Below, piece after piece: positions 22,788 through 33,620 of a stretch of 64,000 nucleotides of DNA. The position numbers and the translations under genes were made by a program. Origin of the DNA: Dugong dugon. Taxonomy: Eukaryota > Chordata > Mammalia > Sirenia > Dugongidae. Location: contig CM057464.1 of NCBI GenBank assembly GCA_030035585.1, positions 78,476,919 to 78,540,918 on the forward strand. The letters are read 5' to 3'. Positions within the stretch are counted from its first letter, which is position 1. The number at the start of each line of letters is the position of its first letter. The notes below the pieces were generated by a model. It was not told the origin of the DNA, ran no database searches, and saw only the letters and a list, made by a program, of their open reading frames with translations.

Positions 22788-23254
22788 TGATCATTACAGT
22801 TGTGTGTCAACTTGGCAGGGCAAAGTTTCTCAGTGGTTTGGCAGTTATGATGTAATTTTGTAATCGTATGACGAGATGATCACTTCTATGATGAGATTTG
22901 ATATAATGTGATCACCTCCATGATAGGATCTGCTGTGAGTAGCCAATCAGTTGAGAGGGAGTTTCCTTGGGGTTGTGGCCTGCCATGAATATAAGTGGAC
23001 TGTCTGGTAAGGCACAGGGGCTTTTGCTCACTCTGGATCCTGCAGCTCGGTCCTGTTTGTCTGACCTCTGGTTCTTGGGACTTGAGCTAACAGCTTACCT
23101 ACAGTCTTGCCTGTTGATCTTGGGATTTGTCAATCTCCACAGCCTGTGAGCCAGAGCCCTGCTGTCTAACCTGCCAATCTCAGGTTTGCCAGCCCCCACA
23201 GCTATGTGAATCAGAAGTCTCTATCCTAACCATGAGCCATTTCCTTAATATAAA

Positions 23255-23304
<50 letters not shown>

Positions 23305-23357
23305 CATATTTATATGCTTTATTAGTTTTGCTTCTCTAGGGAAACCAGCCTAAGACA
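22788..23357 (+). mobile_element. ERVL LTR, sense (3' LTR of the pol-bearing provirus)
   Basis: A 570-bp unit starting TGATCATTACAG and ending CCTAAGACA (TG...CA). It includes the 'gtgtgtcaacttggcag' block near the 5' end and a CT/TA microsatellite at about 23,255-23,293. The upstream polypurine tract makes it the 3' LTR of the ERVL. It is a different family from the LTR at 24,498. The next bases, 'TGGTACCAAAAGTGG', look like a primer-binding site, so this LTR also stands in a 5' LTR position relative to what follows. Confidence 0.8.
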
Positions 23358-24497
23358 TTTGGTACCAAAAGTGGCATGCTGTTCTAACAGATACTTAAAA
23401 TGTGGAAGTGACTTTGAAACTGTGAATGGATAGAGTCTGGAAGAGTTTTAAAGTACCTAAAAGCAAAAGCCTAGATTGCCTTGAAGAGACTGTTGGTGGA
23501 ATTATGGACATCAAAGAAAATTCTGGTGAGGACTCAGAAGGAAGTGAGGAGAGCTGTTACACTGGAGATGGCACAGATGGCGAGAGCAGCAGTAGAGAAA
23601 CGGCAGCAGCAGAGAAACAACAGCAGCAGAACCAGGAGACCATCGCCAGACAGGACTGGAGCCAACCTATGGAGTGAGAGAGCTGAGTGCCTTTCCACAG
23701 GAAGCTTCCTGATGGCATGGGGTGTCTCTGAGCACTTTTCAAAGGAGCTAGGCTTGCCGACACACGGAGCAAGAGAGCTGAGTGCTTTCCGGCTGAAGTT
23801 TACTGGTGGAGTGGGGTGCCCCCAGGTACTTATCAGTGCAGCTACAGAGCTTTGGAACACTTGCCCCAGCAGGGCAGATGTAGGTGGAAAGGCCCGAGAT
23901 GCTGAGGAGCCAAGGAACCAGGGAGCAAAAGTTGAAGAGACAAGAAATACAGGAAGCAGAGCTGCCTCTGTCTCAAAGGGTAGGGCCACAACTTCTGGGG
24001 TCTCAAAGGGTGGAGTCGCCCCTCAGATGGACTAGAAGAATGGGGCTGCCTAAAGCAGAGGGATTAGAGTTGCTATTACAGATGGCCTGGAAAGCGGAGC
24101 TGAAGCCCAGGCAGAGAGGCCTCCACCCAGAATCAGGAGAGTGTGGCCAACACCCAGAGTCTGGAGGTCAGGGCCACCACCTAAATGGTCTCAGAGAACA
24201 GAGGATTATTTTCAAGCCCTTAGAGCTAATATAATGTGTTCTACTGACTTGCTTGGTGCCAATTATCCCTTCTTTCCCTCCAGTTTCTTCCATTTGTAAT
24301 GGAAATGTCTAGTTTTAGCCTGCCTGTTGCACGATTGCACTTTGGAAGCAGAAAACTTGTATTCTAGATTTCACAGATGAAGAGAAATTTTTGGATTTGG
24401 GGCTTAGAGTTTGTTTAAGACTTTTGCTATGATATAATGGAGTGAATGTGTTTTACATGCGGCAAGGGCATGAATTTTGGGTGGCCAAAAGGTGGAA
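23358..24497 (+). mobile_element. MaLR/ERVL-type internal sequence (non-autonomous)
   Basis: Starts with the tRNA-Leu-like primer-binding-site motif (23,360-23,374). Blocks such as 'cttaaaatgtggaagtgact', 'gcctagattgccttgaagag' and 'ggtgaggactcagaaggaag' follow, which I recognise from MaLR-type internal regions. It ends 'catgaattttgggtggccaa' plus purine-rich 'aaaggtggaa' right before the LTR at 24,498, as MaLR elements do. It contains frames of 184 (sense) and 151 (antisense) codons; both look like consequences of low-stop CAG/GAG-rich sequence, not genes, because MaLR internals encode no conserved protein here. Confidence 0.65.
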
Positions 24498-24988
24498 TGT
24501 TACGGATTGAATTGTGACCCCCCAAAATGTGTGTAAACTTGGCTAGACCATGATTCCCACTACTGAGTGATTGTTCACCATTTTGTCATCTGATGTGATT
24601 TTCCTATGTGTAGTAAATCCTACTTCTATGATGTTAAATGAGGCAGGACTCAATCTACAAGATTAGGTTGTGTCTTAAATCAATCTCTTTTGAGATATAA
24701 AAGAGAAAAACAAACAGAGAGACTTGGGGACCTCATACCAGCAAGAAGCAAGAGCCAGGAGAATAGTGCATCTTTTGGACCTGGGGTCCCTGTGCTGAGA
24801 AGCTCCTCAACCAGGGAAGATTGATGACAAAGACCTTCCCCCAGAGCCAACAGAGAGAGAAAGCCTTCTCCTGGAGCTGGCATCCTGAATGCAGAATTCT
24901 AGGCTCCTAGACTGTGAGAGAATAAATTTGTCCTTGCTGAAGAGATTCACTTGTATTTCTGTTATAGCAGCACTAGATAATTAAGACA
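24498..24988 (+). mobile_element. ERVL/MaLR-class LTR, sense
   Basis: A 491-bp unit from TGTTACGGATTGAATTGTG to AATTAAGACA, same family as 11,100-11,590. It carries the 'ttttggacctggggtccctg' block and 'gagaataaatttgtcc' near the 3' end. It directly follows a purine-rich tract, so it is the 3' LTR of the MaLR-like internal sequence. No matching 5' LTR is found upstream of that internal sequence. Confidence 0.82.
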
Positions 24989-24994
24989 GGTATA

Positions 24995-25435
24995 ATTTAT
25001 AAACTATAAAATTCAACCATTTTAAGTGTACAATTCAATAATTTTTAGTTGTGCAACCATTAATACAATCCAGTTGCAGAACATTTCCATAACTCCCAAA
25101 GATCCCTCATGTCCATTTGCATTCAATCCCTATTCCTACCCTTAGCCTCAGGATACCGCTAACCTACTTTGTCTCTAAAGATTTGACTTTTCTGGACACT
25201 TCATATAAATGGAATCATGAAGCATGTGGTCTTTTGTGTTTGACATCCTTAATTTAGCATAAGGTTTTTGAGGTTCATCTACGTTGTAGCATATATTGGT
25301 ATTTTGTTCCTTTTTGTGGCTGAATAATATCTCATTGTATGAATATACCTTATTTTGTTTATCTAGTCACCAGCTGATAGATACATAGATTGTTTCCTCT
25401 TTTTATGAATAAAGCTGAAATGAACATTCATGTAC
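24995..25435 (-). mobile_element. Ancient L1 (L1M-type) 3' region, antisense
   Basis: Carries the familiar reverse-strand L1M text: 'attttaagtgtacaattcaa', 'cttttctggacacttcatat', 'aatggaatcatgaagcatgt', 'ttgtggctgaataatatctc'. Ends near 'gaaatgaacattcatgtaca'. Old and truncated. Confidence 0.75.
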
Positions 25436-26194
25436 AAAAAAAGAAAGAATGAAATATAAGAAACAAGCGAATATGTTTCAAAGAAGCCTGTACCAGAAGA
25501 GTTTGTTTCTATATTCTTGTAGCATAGATTAGGAAAATTTCAAGTCACTCTACAGAAGTACTGTGCCATATACGGGGCCAATCACACAGTGGTTTGCATA
25601 TGACAGAATGCTAGAGCAAATTTAGAGAGAATATATGTCAATCAATTATTAGTCACAAAGAGTCACAACTGTCATGGTGGTCATGGAAAAATGCTGGAAC
25701 CCAAACAACATCACCAGAGTAATTTTAGAAGGAAGATGGAGCCCAAAAATCTCACCAACCATGCAAGAGGCCATCTGTTTAGAGAGTGTGTAAAGGGACC
25801 TAACTCAGAGACTGGGTTTGACCACTGACTGGATAAAGACTAAGGTGTGCAGTGGCCAGGTCTTTAAAGAACACTTGATGCCAGGAAGCTCTGGAGAGGG
25901 AGCCCACTGGATCACCCAGAGACCAACAAATGTAAAAGGTGAAAGAGCCAACAGCTAAGACTATGAAGGTGAGAGATTAGACTGGGTAAAAGTACAATCA
26001 GAGGCAGCAAGGAACAGACCATGAATTTCACAAGTACAGAATTTCACGAGCCTTGAGCTTCAGCATCAAGAGCTTTTTTGGAAATGAAAGGATCAATACC
26101 TAGGTCCGGGATGAGAACTAGACAGATCTGGGGAGGGAACTACCTGCTAAAGCTCTTTTATTCAAGCATCATATAATTAATGCATCTACTCAAT
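25436..26194. other. Unassigned non-coding sequence
   Basis: Purine-richer patch at 25.7-26.1 kb with no recognised repeat or exon. Confidence 0.45.
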
Positions 26195-26405
26195 GTTGTT
26201 ACTGTTGTTGTTAGTTGATGTGGAGTCAATTCTGACTCATTACAACCCATATGTGCAGAGTAGAACTGCTCCATAAGGTTTTCAAGGCTGTGCTGTTCTG
26301 AAGCAAATTGCTTGGCCTGTCTTCCTAGGTGCCTCTGAGTGGGTTCGAGCCACCAACCTTCCGGCTAGTAGTTTAGAGCTTAATGGTTTGTGCCACCCAG
26401 AGACT
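26195..26405 (-). mobile_element. AfroSINE, antisense
   Basis: Contains 'tgatgtggagtcaattctga', 'gtgcagagtagaactgctcc', 'ttcaaggctgtgctgttctg' and the tRNA-like head complement 'ggtttgtgccacccagagac'. A GTT-repeat lies at the left edge. Flanking ACTCAAT on each side is a possible short TSD. Confidence 0.85.
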
Positions 26406-28843
26406 TCTATTCACTCAATAAACCACTATATTTACAAATGTTTTTCACTTCAGCCAAATCTCTTACACTTTTAGCAGTTGCCAACTAGCTGTATTTGTAT
26501 ATTAAAACTTTAAATCAGAAGATTCAGTACTTTTGGTTCTGCAGAAGAAAAGCAATATAGACAGTTAAGAAGAAGCTAGAATCAGAGCAAAAGAAGTTTC
26601 TATGAAGTGAAAGAAGATATGTATTCCAGGTTGAAAAGGTATATTTCCTTGTATTGTTCCTGAAAAGTTTTATTGCAAGATTTTATATGCACTGCCATAG
26701 GAAAAAAGTATGTATTTTATTTTCTTGTTTTTTTCTCTTTGAATGACTACAAACTCAATTTCTACAGTTGTATTTAAGTTAATATATATATTAAGTTAAT
26801 ATTATATATTAAGTTAAATATATTCCAATTTTGCTACATTTTTCTACAAAGAATGGACAGATGTCTTAATAAAGTATGACCAGCTGTTTTACAAAGAAGC
26901 ACGATCAATTTTTGTGTACAGTTTTAAAATTACATAAAATATCTGTACACTAGTAATGAGTTTTACTATTTTTCCATTTTGTGCACAATATTGTTCAAAA
27001 TACATAATTAAATGTGCATTTTGCTAATGAAATCTTACTTGGTCATTAAAATAAACTTTTCATTTTCAAAATGATTGCACTCATATTTGTTAATCTGTTG
27101 TTTTTTTATTTCAATTTTCAAAATATAATAAATCTATGTTGCCCTGCTAGAAAAACAAAATGGTTTGTTTTGGGAGCTGTCATCATCTAGCTGGTATTGC
27201 CTGATTACTACCGAAACATTGCTTTTGACTTAATTTTTTAAAAATGTACAAACAAATAAACAAGAAGCAAATATTTCTTGCATAATAAAAATGTAGAATA
27301 GTAACTCCAATAGGAAAGAATACTCAGAAACATTCTCCCGAAGCTTAAATATAAGAGAAATACACTCTTTTATTGTAAAGATTCTAAATTATGTTTTTAT
27401 AACTGACTATATAAGCAACATGGATAATATAATACTATTTTAAATATGTGAACTTGCTAAGAAGAACATTTACCTTTTTTCTTACCACCACTTACAAGAA
27501 TTTAAAATAAAGTACTTCTTTTCAGGTGAGGGGTAAATTCATAATCAGAAGATATTGAAATATTGGTGTCATAAAAGATGCCTATTACATACTAAGAAAA
27601 GTATATCATTTAAACTACTTACCAATATTTACAAAAAGGTTCACAAATTTAAAATTACATAAAAGATTCTATTTGGCAAAATGCAATAGATGAACTGAGT
27701 ACAAAACAATGTCATCACTATAACTCATTAATTAAAATTCAACATTTTAAAAAGATTTTTAAAGCTACCATTCAAACATAAAAACTAGTAAACACATAGA
27801 ATATATAATTTATAAACTATATGTACAAATTATATTTACTAGATGGCTTGTTGAATTTAACATGAATAATAGAGTTGAAACGACTTGTAACAGGAATTTA
27901 AGAAAAGTCTCTGTTAAGAATCATTTTCTGAATTAATGGTTTATTTTATTCCTGCTCTGTTGCAGTTTTTTTTTGTTTGTTTGCTTTTTGCTTTTTCTGT
28001 TTCATATGTAATTGGTAATACGGAGCAGAAAGACTTTTGAATTTCTGGCAATTGACGGTTTTAAAAACAATGTTACAACGTTTTAGCTTTTGATTTGTCT
28101 GGTTTGATTTATCACATATTATCATACTATTTAAACATTTTGGGACATTTTAGAAGCTCTATTTTTTCACATTTGCATAAAAGTGCTTTGTAATTTTTTT
28201 TTGCGAGTCATAATTTTAAATAGTTTTTTACTTATTGTATGTAGTGGGATTGTATTCAGAAATCTGCCATTTTTATTGAAAATCTCACCTCAGTTACAAC
28301 AAATTGCTTTTCTGATAGACGGAAATACTTGAACCATAAATAATTTCAATGCCGTGAATTACCTCTACACTGGTGATTTTATTGAAAGAAAATCCACTTG
28401 TTTTAAAAAGCATTTAAATGTTTGAAATAACATAACTTCCTATTCTAAATAACATTTCATTTCTGGTTGTTTCTTTTTTTGTTTTTCTTCTTTCCTTCTT
28501 AAAAATTGCTATTGGAAATCAAAATGAGTGTTTCAACCAAATTTTGTGTTATAAATACTACATGAAAATGCAAAATTTCTTTCTAGACCAGTTTTTTTTT
28601 TCACTTTTTAAACATTTAAACATTTTAAAACTCCAAATTTTAACTTAAATTCTGTCTTAATGAATAAAAGAAACAAATAAAGCCATATATAGAAATACAT
28701 TAATACTCCTAGAAAAAGAAAGTAAGATGGCTTTCTAAAAAAACAATGATTTCTATGTACAAGTCAACATAGTAAATGATTATAATGTGTCTCTAACTTA
28801 TCTTAAAAATAATCCAGGTTAACTAAAAATATTGATGTAATTT
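26406..28843. other. Repeat-poor AT-rich island
   Basis: About 2.4 kb with no recognised transposable element. Includes ATTAAGTTAATAT-type short repeats (about 26,770-26,822) and many poly-T/poly-A runs. No reading frame over 70 codons. May be ordinary AT-rich DNA, an untranslated region or a conserved non-coding element; the sequence alone does not say which. Confidence 0.45.
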
Positions 28844-28937
28844 GATCCATTCTAAGGAACCATGGTGGTGCAGTGGTTAAAGAGCTCGGCTGTTAATCAA
28901 AAGGTCAACAGTTTGAACACACCAGCCACCCTGCTGG

Positions 28938-30695
28938 TAAAGTAAAGCAGTATAATGAAATTTCCAAAGACCTGTAGATAGAAAACCAAAAGAGAAGAAC
29001 ATGCTCAGCATTTCTCAAAGTGAAAGAACTGAAGAAAAAATTCAAGTCTTGAGTTGCAATATTGAAGGATTCTAAGGGGAAAATATTAAGCATCAAAAGA
29101 AGATGGAAGAAATACACATAGTCACTACACCAGAAAGAATTGGTTGACGTTCCACCATTTCAGGAAGTAGCATATGATCAGAAAGTGTTGGTACTGAAGA
29201 AAGAGGTCCAAGCTGCACTGAAGGCATTGTCAAAAAACAAGGCTCCAGGAATCGATGGAATATCAATTGAGATGTTCCAACAAACGGATGCAGTGCTGAA
29301 AGTGCTCCCTCATCTATGCCAAGAAATTTGGAAGACAGCTACCTGGCCAACCAGCTGGAAGAGATCCATATTTATGCCTATTCCAAAGAAAGGTGATCCA
29401 ACCAAATGAGGAAATTATCGAACAATATCAATATCACATGCAAGTAAAATTTTGCTGAAGATCATTCAAAAGTGGCTGCAGCAGTATATCAACAGGGAAC
29501 TGCCTGAAGTTCAAGCCAGATGTAGAAGAGGATGTGGAACCAGGGATATCATTGCTGATGTCACATGGGTCCTGGCTGAAAGCAGAGAACACCAGAAAGA
29601 TGTTTACCTGTGTTTTATTGACTACGCAAAGGCATTCAACTGTGGGGATCATAACAAATTATGGATCACATTGCAAAGAATGAGAATTCCAGAACACTTA
29701 ATTGTGCTCAACCTGTACATATATTAAGAGGCAGTCATTTGTACAGAATAAGGGGATACTGCACAGTTTAAAATCAAGAAACGTGTGCATCAGGGTTGTA
29801 TCTTTTCACAATACTTATTCAATCTGTATGCTTAGCAAATAACCCAAGAAACTGGACTATATGAAGAAGAACATGGCATCAGGATTGGAGGAAGACACAT
29901 TAACAACCTGCGTTATGCAGATGACACAAACTTTGCTTGCTGAAAGTAAAGAGAACTTGAGCACATACTGATGAAGATCAAAGACTATAGCCCTCAGTAT
30001 GGATTACACCTCAACATAAAGAAAATGAAAATCCTCACAACTGGACTAGTAAGCAACATTACGATAAATGGAAAAAAGATTGAAGTTGTCAAGGATTTCA
30101 TTTTACTTGGATCCACAATCAACACCTATGGAAGCAGCAATCAAGAAATCAAATGACACATTGCATTGGGCAAATCTGCTGCAAAAGACCTCTTTAAAGT
30201 GTTAAAAAGCAAAGATATCACCTTGAATACTAAGTTGCACCTGACCCAAGCCATGGTGTTTTCAATTGCCTCATATGCATGGGAAAGTTGGACAATGAAT
30301 AAGGAAGACTGAAGAAGAATTGACACCTTTGAATTATGGTGTTGGTGAAGAATATTGAATATACTATGGACTGGCAAAAGAAGGAACAAATTTGTCTTGG
30401 AAGAAGTACAGCCAAATTGCTCCTTAGAAGCAAGGATGGTGAGACTGCATATCACATACTTTGGACATGTTATCAGGAGGGACAAGTCCCTGGAGAGCGA
30501 CATCATGCTTGGTAGAGTGGAGGGTCAGCAAAAAAGAGGAAGACCCTCAGTGAGATGGATTGACAGTGGCTGCAACAATGGTCTCAAGCATAACAACTAC
30601 TCTGAGGATGGTGCAGGACTGGACAGTGTTCCGTCCTATTGTACATAGGGTCGCTATGAGTCGTAACCAACTCAACGGCACCTAACAACAGCAAA
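28938..30695 (+). mobile_element. RTE (BovB-like clade) LINE, sense, 5'-truncated
   Basis: About 1,760 bp containing reverse-transcriptase motifs and ending in the RTE tail ('agggtcgctatgagtcgtaa', 'caacggcacctaacaacagc'). It sits inside a SINE. The repeats AGCCACCCTGCTGG (28,924-28,937) and AGCCACTCTGCGGG (30,696-30,709) match at 12 of 14 positions and serve as its TSD. The 5' end starts inside the region that matches the antisense RTE at 46.6 kb, so the endonuclease part is missing. Confidence 0.9.
29140..30648 (+). pseudogene. RTE reverse-transcriptase ORF remnant
   Basis: In changing frames: 'KNKAPGIDGISIEMFQQ' (early RT motif, 89-codon frame from 29,140), 'YLCFIDYAKAFNCGDHNKLW' (motif A; FIDYAKAF), and 'RYADDTNFAC' with the catalytic YADD at 29,914-29,925. 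A C-terminal piece follows at 30,355-30,648 ('RLHITYFGHVIRR'). Several stops and frameshifts, for example the TGA at 29,407-29,409, make it non-functional. A complete enzyme would prime on nicked DNA and would be the likely source of activity for the AfroSINEs, which share its tail. Confidence 0.88.
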
Positions 30696-30836
30696 AGCCA
30701 CTCTGCGGGAGAAATATGTAGCAGTCTACTTCTGTAAAGATTTACACCCTTGGAAACCGTATAGGTCCTATAGGGTCTCTATGAGCCGGAATCGACGCGA
30801 CAGCAGTGGTTTGGTTTGCTTTTGGATCCATTCTAA

Positions 30837-31854
30837 AAATGGTTGTTTACATATCAAAGGGGTTTCCATCTGTTGGAGGGAAGAAATGTACTAGAAAAAA
30901 TGGGCGAGAAAGACGTACTGGTTTTGTTAGGTCACTTAAAACACGCCAATTCTAATGATAGCCTAGGCTCCTCAAATCTTAGCTTACTATGGCATTGAAA
31001 AAACTAGAGCATTAGCTCTCAAAGAATGTATTTTAAAAACATGGTAAATTCTATGCTAAGCATGAAAGAAGAGTTAAAAATAGTATTTCCATCCAGTAAC
31101 CACTCCCAGAAACAACTTTGTTTCTCAAGCTTTCAATCAGTTACATCATGATGTCACATTTCAGATATGATTTTTCTCTATTAAACTTAATTCAAAACAA
31201 GAATAAAATACTAGAGAAATTTTCCAAAGCAGTGTTTAAAATCTCAGGTGTAACATTTAGTTATAAGCAGTTATTACATTTGAGAATTTGTGAAAAAAGA
31301 ATGACATACATCAAACTGAGTGATTATTAAACTGTGGTATTGTGTAGTGGAATGGTAAAACTGTATTGTTATAATAAATAGTATTTTTCCGGTAAGTACT
31401 GGTATGTGTTTGCTATTTTCTGACTCTTTTTAGGATATGTATGTGCTGGAACAATTCAAAGACGTCTTCTTCATTTACAGACATTTTAGTTCTTTCTTTG
31501 TTGGTTTTTATAGAAAGAGAATAACCTATGTGGTCATGCACTTCCTAAATTATAAAATAAAGTTACCTTATTTTAATATTCAAAATTTTAGTTCAGATTA
31601 CAACATTTTGCAAGGCAATCATTTCGAAAAATATTACTTTATTTTATATATTTTAATGAACATTTATGGATTATTTTTAATTTATAAAAATGTGAGAAAC
31701 CCACTAGAAACAAAATCAAATCAGTCTGAAACTAAATTTGAAACAGTAAACTGTGTTACAGTTGACTTAAATTTAATGAACAAGAAAAGAATTTTAATTT
31801 TCCAACATTGCATCCCTTTGTAATAAAATGTACAGGGTTAATACTGGTTCTCTT
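30837..31854. other. AT-rich sequence without recognised gene
   Basis: Holds the longest open frame outside obvious repeats (31,437-31,823, 128 codons). Its Phe/Tyr/Ile/Asn-heavy composition is that of AT-rich DNA and no domain or motif is visible. I do not call it a gene. Confidence 0.5.
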
Positions 31855-32430
31855 GAGTAGGAGGAAATTGAGATAGGGCTTGAGCAGGCTGTGAAGGTAC
31901 AATTAAGTTACGTGAGGAAGTGCCCCCAATGCCCATGGTACCCTCTTCCTCTACATTACCTTCTCTTTCCCAGCCTGCACCTATGGCCTCATAGGGAGTT
32001 CCTTATGATCAACTGACTGAGGAAGAGAAAACATGGGCCTAGTTTACAGATTGTTCTGCATGTACACAGGCACCACCGAAAGTGGGCAGTTGAAGCACTG
32101 CAACCCCTTTCTGGGACTTCTCTGAAGGACAGTGGTGAAGGGAAATCCTCCCAGTGGGCAAAACATCAAGCATTGCACCTGGTTGTTCATTTAGCTTGGA
32201 AGGAGCAATGACCAGGTACGCAACTGCATATTGATTTATGGTTTGACTGGTTGGCCAGAGACTTGGAAGGAACATAATTGGAAAACTGATGACAGGAAGG
32301 TCTGGGAAGAGGTATGTGGATACACCTCTCTGAATGGGCAAAAGAGTGAAGTTATTTGTGTCTGATCTGAATGTCCATCAATGATTGACCTCAGCAGAGA
32401 AAGATTTTAATAAACAAATAAAAATTGTTG
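31855..32430 (+). pseudogene. Second ERVL pol fragment (RNase H region)
   Basis: Collinear at DNA level with about 20,730-21,270: shared text includes 'aatgcccatgg', 'agttccttatgatc', 'gcaacccctttctgggactt', 'ctgaaggacagtggtgaagg' and 'cagagacttggaaggaacat'. Stops and indels throughout. No LTR adjoins either side. It is a separate, more eroded copy. The sequence after it becomes AT-rich, with an A-run at about 32,471-32,486. Confidence 0.82.
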
Positions 32431-32489
32431 AATTGGCAAATGTTTTGTTCCATTTATTTTTAACAAAACTAAAAAAAAAAAAAAAATCT

Positions 32490-33620
32490 TGGAAAGTTTT
32501 TGGACATTATTTGGTCAAATATTTTCCTGCCCCTCTGCCCCTCCATCCAATTTGCCTTAGGTTGTCCTGAATCTTACTGATGCCCTCTTGATTTTGTTTT
32601 TTTTTTAGTCTTTTATCTTTCTCTTTTATTTAGAATATTTTCTGTTGCTGTATTCAAGTTCTCTAATTTTCCTCTGCAAAGTCTAATCTGCTGTTAATTC
32701 CACTCAATGTATATTTATATCTGACATTATATTTTTCTTTCTAGAAATTGAATTTTTAAATATCTCCTATGTCTTTACTTAACACGTTCAATTTTTCTTA
32801 CAGATTCTGAATGTACGGAATACAGATATAATAGCTATTTGAATGTCCTTTAACTCTACAGCCATCTGTATCATTTTAGGGTCTGTTTCTGTTTTTGTTG
32901 ATTTGTTTTATTTAGTTTATTTAATTGTTTTGTATTTTTATTGTGTTGGATGTTTACATGCCTGGAAATTTCTGATTACGAAGAAAATTTCACAAATTTT
33001 ACTTTGTTAGGTGCTGGATATGGTGTGTGTGTGTCTTAATATTCTTGAGCTTTAGTCTGGAAATCAGTTAACATACTTGGAAACAATTTGAATTTTTCAA
33101 GACTTGCTTTTCAACTCTATTTGGAAGAATTAGATGAATATTAGTCCAGAGCTTATTTTCCCCTACTATTCAGGCAATACCTTCTGAGTACTCAATTTAA
33201 TGTCACACATATTTTAAGGCATTTCTACTCTAGTTAGTGGGAACAAGAAATCTCATCCCTGTACAAGCTCTATGAACTTTCTACCTACTCATTTTCTACC
33301 TACTCATTTTGGGTGTTTCTTTCCCTGATTTTGAGTAGGTTCTTCACACACTTGTACTGGTCAATATTCAGCTGAAGACTCAAGGAGGACTCTCTGTAGA
33401 TCTCCAGAACTTTCTCTCTGCAACTTTTTTCTCTCTGGTACTCTTTCCTGGGTACTCTAGTCACCACTATCTCTCTGACCTCTCAACTCTTTCTCCTCAA
33501 CTCAGATTGACTGTCTGGCTCCCCTTGGGTGTGCTAGTCTCAGGAAACTCTCTCCAGACAGTGAGCTGCAGCAATTACAACACACACCTCATTTCTTTCT
33601 CCTCTCTCAAGAATAACTGA
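32490..33620 (-). mobile_element. Ancient L1-like repeat, antisense
   Basis: Recognised by a collinear series: 'tcttttatctttctctttta', 'ctaatctgctgttaattcca', 'cttaacacgttcaatttttc', 'acagccatctgtatcatttt', 'catgcctggaaatttctgat', 'ttctctctggtactctttcc', 'ctctccagacagtgagctgc'. I associate this with an old mammalian LINE (L1M type). A 15-bp tandem duplication, 'ctacctactcatttt' twice, lies at 33,281-33,310. Confidence 0.6.

Larger units (their letters stand above)
28856..30824 (+). mobile_element. AfroSINE split in two by an RTE insertion
   Basis: The head (28,856-28,937: 'catggtggtgcagtggttaa', 'ggtcaacagtttgaacacac') and the tail (30,696-30,824: 'gcagtctacttctgtaaaga', 'cgacgcgacagcag') are the two halves of one sense SINE. 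The outer 12-bp repeat GATCCATTCTAA at 28,844-28,855 and 30,825-30,836 is an exact TSD for the SINE. The inner 14-bp repeat shared by the two halves marks the RTE insertion. Confidence 0.93.

Noticed and set aside
23481-24035. 184-codon sense and 151-codon antisense frames
   Set aside because: They lie in MaLR-type internal retroviral sequence rich in CAG/GAG. Low stop density on both strands explains them; no conserved protein is expected there.
31437-31823. 128-codon sense open frame, the longest outside obvious repeats
   Set aside because: Composition is Phe/Tyr/Ile/Asn-heavy as expected from AT-rich DNA. No motif, signal peptide pattern or domain, and no splice or promoter context.
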